NCBI GenBank assembly: GCA_903930515.1
Contig: CAIYYW010000311.1
Coordinates: 1 to 7,790, forward strand
DNA: 7,790 nucleotides
Direction: 5' to 3'
Source: an uncultured delta proteobacterium
GTDB taxonomy: Bacteria > RBG-13-61-14 > DRUE01
Shown: positions 5,036-7,790 of the stretch, piece after piece
Numbering within the stretch: position 1 is the first letter of the stretch
How the letters are laid out: each line of letters begins with the position of its first letter
Translations under genes and position numbers: made by a program
The notes under the pieces: model-generated
The model's input: the letters and a program-made list of their open reading frames with translations, nothing else
Databases searched by the model: none
What the model was told of the DNA's origin: nothing

Positions 5036-7096
5036 TTATTTGACATAGCCCAGCGCCCGCAGCTTCTCAACATCCTCCGGTCGGAGTTTGATCTTGGTTT
5101 CGCCCGCCCGGTTCTTTTCCCGCTCCGCCTGGTGGTTTAGGATCATCTGTTTCAACTCCTCAAGCATCCGGCCGGAAAGCTCCGGAGACTGGGCCGACAG
5201 GTCGCTTTTATTTTCCGGATCCGAGGACAGGTCATAAAGCTCGGCCCGGCCGGAAAAGGCGTAATAAACCAAAAGGTGATTATTTTTCCGGAGCGAATAG
5301 CTCGGCTCTCCGAAGAGGTTGCAGGCGCTGTAAATATTTTCGTCCCCCAAGCCGGGCTTTCCTTCCAGCAAGGGCTTCAGGCTTTTCCCTTCAAAAATCG
5401 CCGGGATCGGCAGGCCCAACAAATCCAAAATAGTCGGGCCCAGGTCCAATAATTGAACCGGCTCCGGAACCATCCGCGGCTCTGATTTGCCCGCCAATTT
5501 GATCAGCAAAGGAACCCGGATATCTTCCTGGTATAAATTGAAACCGTGACCGAGATGCCCGTGTTCCATAAACTGCTCGCCGTGGTCCGCGCTGATAATA
5601 ATTATGGTCTTCTCCCATAATTGACGCTCCCGTAAAAATTCAAACAGGCCCCCTATTTGCCGATCCAGGAATGCCAGGTCGTGGTCGTAAAGATATTCCA
5701 GATAGCTGACATCCTCCGGTGACAGACTCAAGTCCCCCGCGGCAACCAGATAGTTATCGTTGAAGCCCGGCTGGAGCTTGCCCGAGTAGCCGGCCTTTGC
5801 CGGAACCGGAAGCGCCCATTCGTCTCCATACGGGATATGAGGCTCAATATAATGGACCCAGAGAAAAAAATTATTCCGCCGGTTTTTTTGCAGAAAAGCC
5901 TCGGCCTTTTGATTGAGGAAAAGGGAGCTTTCCGGGTTAACCCCCAGATGACCGTATTGATACCAGGAGTAGACCCGGCCGAGCATGGAAAACAAATCCG
6001 GAAAAGGCAGATGATAAAGGAGCAGACGCCGGATCGGGCCGAGCTGGCTGACCAGTTCCTGCGACGAGGTGAAGCTGGAAAACCCCTGCGCGATCCCGAG
6101 CAGGCTGCTGTTGAACCAGTTGGAAACCACCGCCCCGGTCCGGTAACCGGAACCGGATAAAATCCCGGCAAGGGTTATACTGTTCGGCTCCAACGACCGG
6201 AGCACCCCTTCCAATAATTCCGGCGGCAGCGGCTTCCGGATCCGTTCTTTAAAATCGGGTTCCAATCCCGTCAAATAAGGACGGCAGGGATAGAGGGCGT
6301 CCGGATCGCGCGAAGTGAACAGCGCCGCGATTGAGGGAAAAGTCCAGTCGGACTGGGAATAGGCGTTCTGGAAAATAATTGCCTCCGAGGCCGCCCGGTC
6401 CAGGTTCGGGGTCTGAGCCTGGTGATAGCCGTAAGCTGGCAGATGGTCGGCCCGGAGCGCGTCAATGGTGATCAAAAGCACATTGGGAAGGGAAGCGGTG
6501 GAGGGTTTGACGGCCTCCCCCGTGGATTCCAGCCAACGCCAGGGCCGGACCGTCAGATAAAAAAGCATCTGGATCAGGAAGACCGCGCTCAGGCTGAGAT
6601 ATATCCATTTCCAAAAAACCGGCCGGAACCGGTCTCCCAGCCGTTTCTTTAAAACCTGCGCCAGGAAAAAAATCGTCCCGGCCAAGAGCAGGCAGTAAAG
6701 GCCCCAGACGATCCGGGAAAAGAGCGGGTTTGAGCCCGGGCCTGCCGGTCCCGGCGGAAAGAGCGATTCCGCCCGCGAAAAAAATAACTCCTCCGCCGCC
6801 GCCAGGCCCAAAGCGATTCCGAAGCCCCAGTCTGAGATATGCCCGCGCCAACTCCGGCGGGAACCGAGGATGGCCGCGGCCAAGGCGCCCGGGATCAGGA
6901 AGAACAGCGCGCCCGACAGCGAATAATAGAAAACTGTTTCCGATAGAAAGGCGCAATATTGCGTCCGGGTCAGCGAAGCCGCGCGCGCCAAAATCCCAAA
7001 TTCCGCCAGGCCCATCGTTCCCCATAAAACCATCGCCAGGCCCGAGCCGAACAACAGGAAAGAAACTGCGGCCGGAACTCTGTAGCTTTTGCCCAT
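5036..7096 (-). CDS. Five-TM membrane protein with periplasmic sulfatase-fold (alkaline-phosphatase superfamily) domain
   Basis: 686 aa from ATG 7096. Five hydrophobic helices at about 7-29, 56-78, 90-106, 129-149 and 164-183 are followed by a catalytic domain, predicted periplasmic, from about residue 205. Sulfatase-family landmarks are NVLLITIDALRADHLPAYGY (metal Asp D212), TPNLDRAA, SDWTFPSIAALFTS (nucleophile region), WVHYIEPHIPY (H415, H420), DHDLAFLDRQIG, SADHGEQFMEHGHLGHGF (D504, H505), ELYDLSSDPEN and the usual C-terminal LRALGYVK. The nucleophile position (T252 of TFPS) is Thr, not the Cys or Ser of the CxPxR motif converted to formylglycine, and the following Arg is absent. Thr at this site and five TM helices recall lipoteichoic-acid synthase and phosphoethanolamine transferases, so a phosphotransferase, phosphodiesterase or unusual hydrolase is possible. 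The substrate is unknown. An in-frame GTG at 7138 would add 14 residues, but MGKSYRVPAAVSFLLF looks like a natural N-terminus. Confidence 0.9.
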   Translation of the reverse strand: MGKSYRVPAAVSFLLFGSGLAMVLWGTMGLAEFGILARAASLTRTQYCAFLSETVFYYSLSGALFFLIPGALAAAILGSRRSWRGHISDWGFGIALGLAAAEELFFSRAESLFPPGPAGPGSNPLFSRIVWGLYCLLLAGTIFFLAQVLKKRLGDRFRPVFWKWIYLSLSAVFLIQMLFYLTVRPWRWLESTGEAVKPSTASLPNVLLITIDALRADHLPAYGYHQAQTPNLDRAASEAIIFQNAYSQSDWTFPSIAALFTSRDPDALYPCRPYLTGLEPDFKERIRKPLPPELLEGVLRSLEPNSITLAGILSGSGYRTGAVVSNWFNSSLLGIAQGFSSFTSSQELVSQLGPIRRLLLYHLPFPDLFSMLGRVYSWYQYGHLGVNPESSLFLNQKAEAFLQKNRRNNFFLWVHYIEPHIPYGDEWALPVPAKAGYSGKLQPGFNDNYLVAAGDLSLSPEDVSYLEYLYDHDLAFLDRQIGGLFEFLRERQLWEKTIIIISADHGEQFMEHGHLGHGFNLYQEDIRVPLLIKLAGKSEPRMVPEPVQLLDLGPTILDLLGLPIPAIFEGKSLKPLLEGKPGLGDENIYSACNLFGEPSYSLRKNNHLLVYYAFSGRAELYDLSSDPENKSDLSAQSPELSGRMLEELKQMILNHQAEREKNRAGETKIKLRPEDVEKLRALGYVK

Positions 7097-7115
7097 AAAA
7101 TTTACCCGCCCATAA

Positions 7116-7124
7116 ATATTACCA
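7116..7124 (-). promoter_or_regulatory. Possible extended -10 promoter of the sulfatase-fold gene
   Basis: On the minus strand TAATAT (7116-7121, 4 of 6) is preceded by TGG (7122-7124). No convincing -35 is seen. A start near 7109 would exclude the upstream GTG (7138) and favour ATG 7096, whose leader contains GGGCGGG (7105-7111), a weak ribosome-binding match 8 nt away. Confidence 0.3.
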
Positions 7125-7159
7125 GAACCCGCGCCCACCCGCCACTATCTTCGGGAAGG

Positions 7160-7176
7160 CCGCGCGAAAACCGCGG
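7160..7176. repeat. Short inverted repeat within the first repeat copy
   Basis: CCGCG (7160-7164) and CGCGG (7172-7176) pair as a 5-bp G+C stem around a 7-nt loop. The 7-bp insertion that distinguishes copy 1 of the direct repeat supplies the left arm. It may be chance in G+C-rich DNA. Confidence 0.3.
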
Positions 7177-7203
7177 GACCGCCCGGCTTTTGCCCTTCAG
7201 CTC

Positions 7204-7231
7204 TTTACACCCTTTGGCTTTTTGCTATCAT
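7204..7231 (+). promoter_or_regulatory. Predicted promoter of the cupin gene
   Basis: TTTACA (7204-7209, 5 of 6) and TATCAT (7226-7231, 5 of 6) are 16 bp apart, with TGC (7223-7225) forming an extended -10. Transcription would start near 7238. That rules out an in-frame TTG at 7222 as start codon. Confidence 0.6.
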
Positions 7232-7248
7232 CGGGAAAGGAAAACCGC

Positions 7249-7253
7249 GGGGA
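7249..7253 (+). promoter_or_regulatory. Ribosome binding site deciding the cupin start
   Basis: GGGGA ends 7 nt before ATG 7261, normal spacing. The in-frame ATG at 7255 is only 1 nt from it, too close, so 7261 is preferred. Confidence 0.5.
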
Positions 7254-7260
7254 AATGAAA

Positions 7261-7692
7261 ATGGAAAAAAAATCAATCGGCAAAAAAATCAAAGCCCGCC
7301 GCGGGGCCGGGCCGAAACCGGGTCCGGCCGGTAAGGGTAAGTGGAGCGAGGAGCGGCCCTGGGGAAAATACCAGGTCCTGGAAGAGACCGCGCATTGGAA
7401 GGTGAAGCGGATTGAGGTCAAGCCCGGAGAACGGCTGAGTTACCAAAGACATTTCCGCAGACGCGAACACTGGATCATCGTCCGGGGACAGGCTCTGGTA
7501 ACCCTCAACGGCCGGGACCTGCCCCTCCTGGCCGGAGACTCGGTGGACATCCCGTTGAAAGCCGCTCACCGCATCGCCAATCCCGGAAAAGTCCAACTGG
7601 TCTTTATTGAAGTCCAGCAGGGGGCTTACTTCGGAGAGGATGACATCGAGCGCCTGGAAGACGATTATGGCCGGGTAGGGGTCAGACCTTAA
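7261..7692 (+). CDS. Stand-alone cupin of the type II mannose-6-phosphate isomerase family
   Basis: A 143-aa protein: a basic N-terminal tail (1-27, rich in Lys, Arg and Gly) then one cupin barrel (about 28-143). It matches the C-terminal domain of bifunctional mannose-1-phosphate guanylyltransferase/mannose-6-phosphate isomerases: WGKYQVLEE (34-42), VKRIEVKPGERLSYQRH (48-64), REHWIIVRG (68-76), VTLNGRD (80-86), GDSVDIP (92-98), H103 and NPG (107-109), then FIEVQQGAYFGEDDIERLEDDYGR. Family enzymes interconvert mannose-6-phosphate and fructose-6-phosphate at a metal site. Here the usual QxHHHR is QRHFRR, so one His of the first cupin motif is Arg, though Q62, H64, E69, H70 and H103 remain. Activity is therefore uncertain; it could be an isomerase or a sugar-phosphate-binding cupin. 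The nucleotidyltransferase domain is absent. It is complete and has its own promoter, divergent from the sulfatase-fold gene. Confidence 0.88.
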   Translation: MEKKSIGKKIKARRGAGPKPGPAGKGKWSEERPWGKYQVLEETAHWKVKRIEVKPGERLSYQRHFRRREHWIIVRGQALVTLNGRDLPLLAGDSVDIPLKAAHRIANPGKVQLVFIEVQQGAYFGEDDIERLEDDYGRVGVRP

Positions 7693-7705
7693 GGGCCTGT
7701 TGCCC
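7693..7705 (+). terminator. Weak hairpin after the cupin gene
   Basis: GGGC (7693-7696) and GCCC (7702-7705) flank a CTGTT loop directly after the stop codon. The stem is only 4 bp and no T-tract follows, so termination here is doubtful. Confidence 0.2.
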
Positions 7706-7714
7706 AAATAGCTC

Positions 7715-7786
7715 TTGAGTGTCAGATTTGAGTCAGGGTTGGTCATTTATATATTGTATCCCGGAATTCAGCCTGATTGATATAAA
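7715..7786 (+). promoter_or_regulatory. Promoter-like signals at the window edge
   Basis: TTGAGT (7728-7733) and TATATT (7750-7755) are 16 bp apart. Further on, TGATATAAA (7778-7786) is an extended -10-like motif without a clear -35. TTGAGTGTCAG (7715-7725) and TTGAGTCAG (7728-7736) form an imperfect 13-bp-spaced direct repeat. These may serve a plus-strand gene beyond the window. Confidence 0.3.
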
Positions 7787-7790
7787 AGGC

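Larger units (their letters stand above)
7145..7252 (+). repeat. Imperfect direct repeat in the divergent promoter region
   Basis: CTATCTTCGGGAAGG (7145-7159), then 7 bp (7160-7166), then AAAACCGCGGG (7167-7177) recurs 80 bp on as CTATCATCGGGAAAGG (7225-7240) followed directly by AAAACCGCGGGG (7241-7252). The second copy carries the cupin gene's -10 and leader, the first lies just upstream of the minus-strand sulfatase-fold gene. Both contain the palindrome CCGCGG. It could be a local duplication or a pair of regulator sites. Confidence 0.6.

Noticed and set aside
4800-5048. An 82-codon plus-strand frame
   Set aside because: It overlaps the 54-aa gene in another frame, is Arg/Pro-rich without any motif, and runs into the end of the opposing gene. 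The CxxC pairs and TM helix belong to the frame starting at 4786.
6462-7025. A 187-codon minus-strand frame inside the sulfatase-fold gene
   Set aside because: It is a +1/+2 shadow of the TM region of the real gene, rich in Gly/Pro/Arg, with no motif.
7097-7138. GTG 7138 as start of the sulfatase-fold gene
   Set aside because: It has no good ribosome binding site, adds a Gly-rich stretch without function, and lies upstream of the likely promoter; ATG 7096 gives a typical membrane-protein N-terminus.
1-7790. CRISPR array, tRNA, rRNA, insertion sequence or attachment site
   Set aside because: No regular spaced repeats, no cloverleaf-like sequence, no transposase or integrase reading frame and no terminal inverted repeats were seen.

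Overview
The window is ordinary bacterial chromosome, gene dense and G+C rich (roughly 55-60% by eye). It holds seven protein genes, no RNA gene, no mobile element and no CRISPR array. Gene content (DNA polymerase clamp, c-di-GMP signalling, a membrane-anchored sulfatase-fold enzyme, a sugar-phosphate-isomerase-type cupin) fits an uncultured, probably Gram-negative lineage. HD-GYP and PilZ response regulators together with membrane-bound sulfatase-like proteins ending in a LRALGYVK-type tail are common in Deltaproteobacteria, Nitrospirota, Omnitrophota and similar groups. I cannot place it more narrowly from sequence alone.

Layout: 1-112 is a leader with a good promoter and ribosome binding site for dnaN (113-1225). 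28 bp later on the same strand comes an unrecognised 346-aa protein with an N-terminal zinc ribbon (1254-2294). It converges, with only 19 bp between stop codons, on a minus-strand receiver-PilZ response regulator (2314-3072). A 129-bp divergent promoter region separates that gene from a plus-strand receiver-GAF-HD-GYP regulator (3202-4749). This is followed by a 54-codon gene (4786-4950) for a zinc-ribbon plus single-TM mini-protein. A minus-strand gene (5036-7096) encodes a five-TM protein with a periplasmic sulfatase-fold domain. It diverges across 164 bp from a stand-alone phosphomannose-isomerase-type cupin (7261-7692). The last 98 bp hold only weak promoter-like signals for a gene beyond the edge.

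How the parts fit: the two divergent response regulators look like a small c-di-GMP module, one a predicted c-di-GMP hydrolase and the other a predicted c-di-GMP receptor. The sulfatase-fold protein has Thr, not Cys or Ser, at the nucleophile position and a five-helix membrane anchor, so it may be a phosphotransferase or phosphodiesterase acting on an envelope polymer or lipid rather than a true sulfatase. The cupin next to it is of the mannose-6-phosphate isomerase type, which hints at a cell-surface-sugar theme, but the genes are divergent and this is only inference. The plus-strand promoters I can read share an extended -10 (TGn) signature. I found no clearly novel multi-gene system. The most notable points are the Thr nucleophile, the near-leaderless HD-GYP gene, the duplicated promoter/leader motif at 7145-7252 and the unlisted 54-aa protein.
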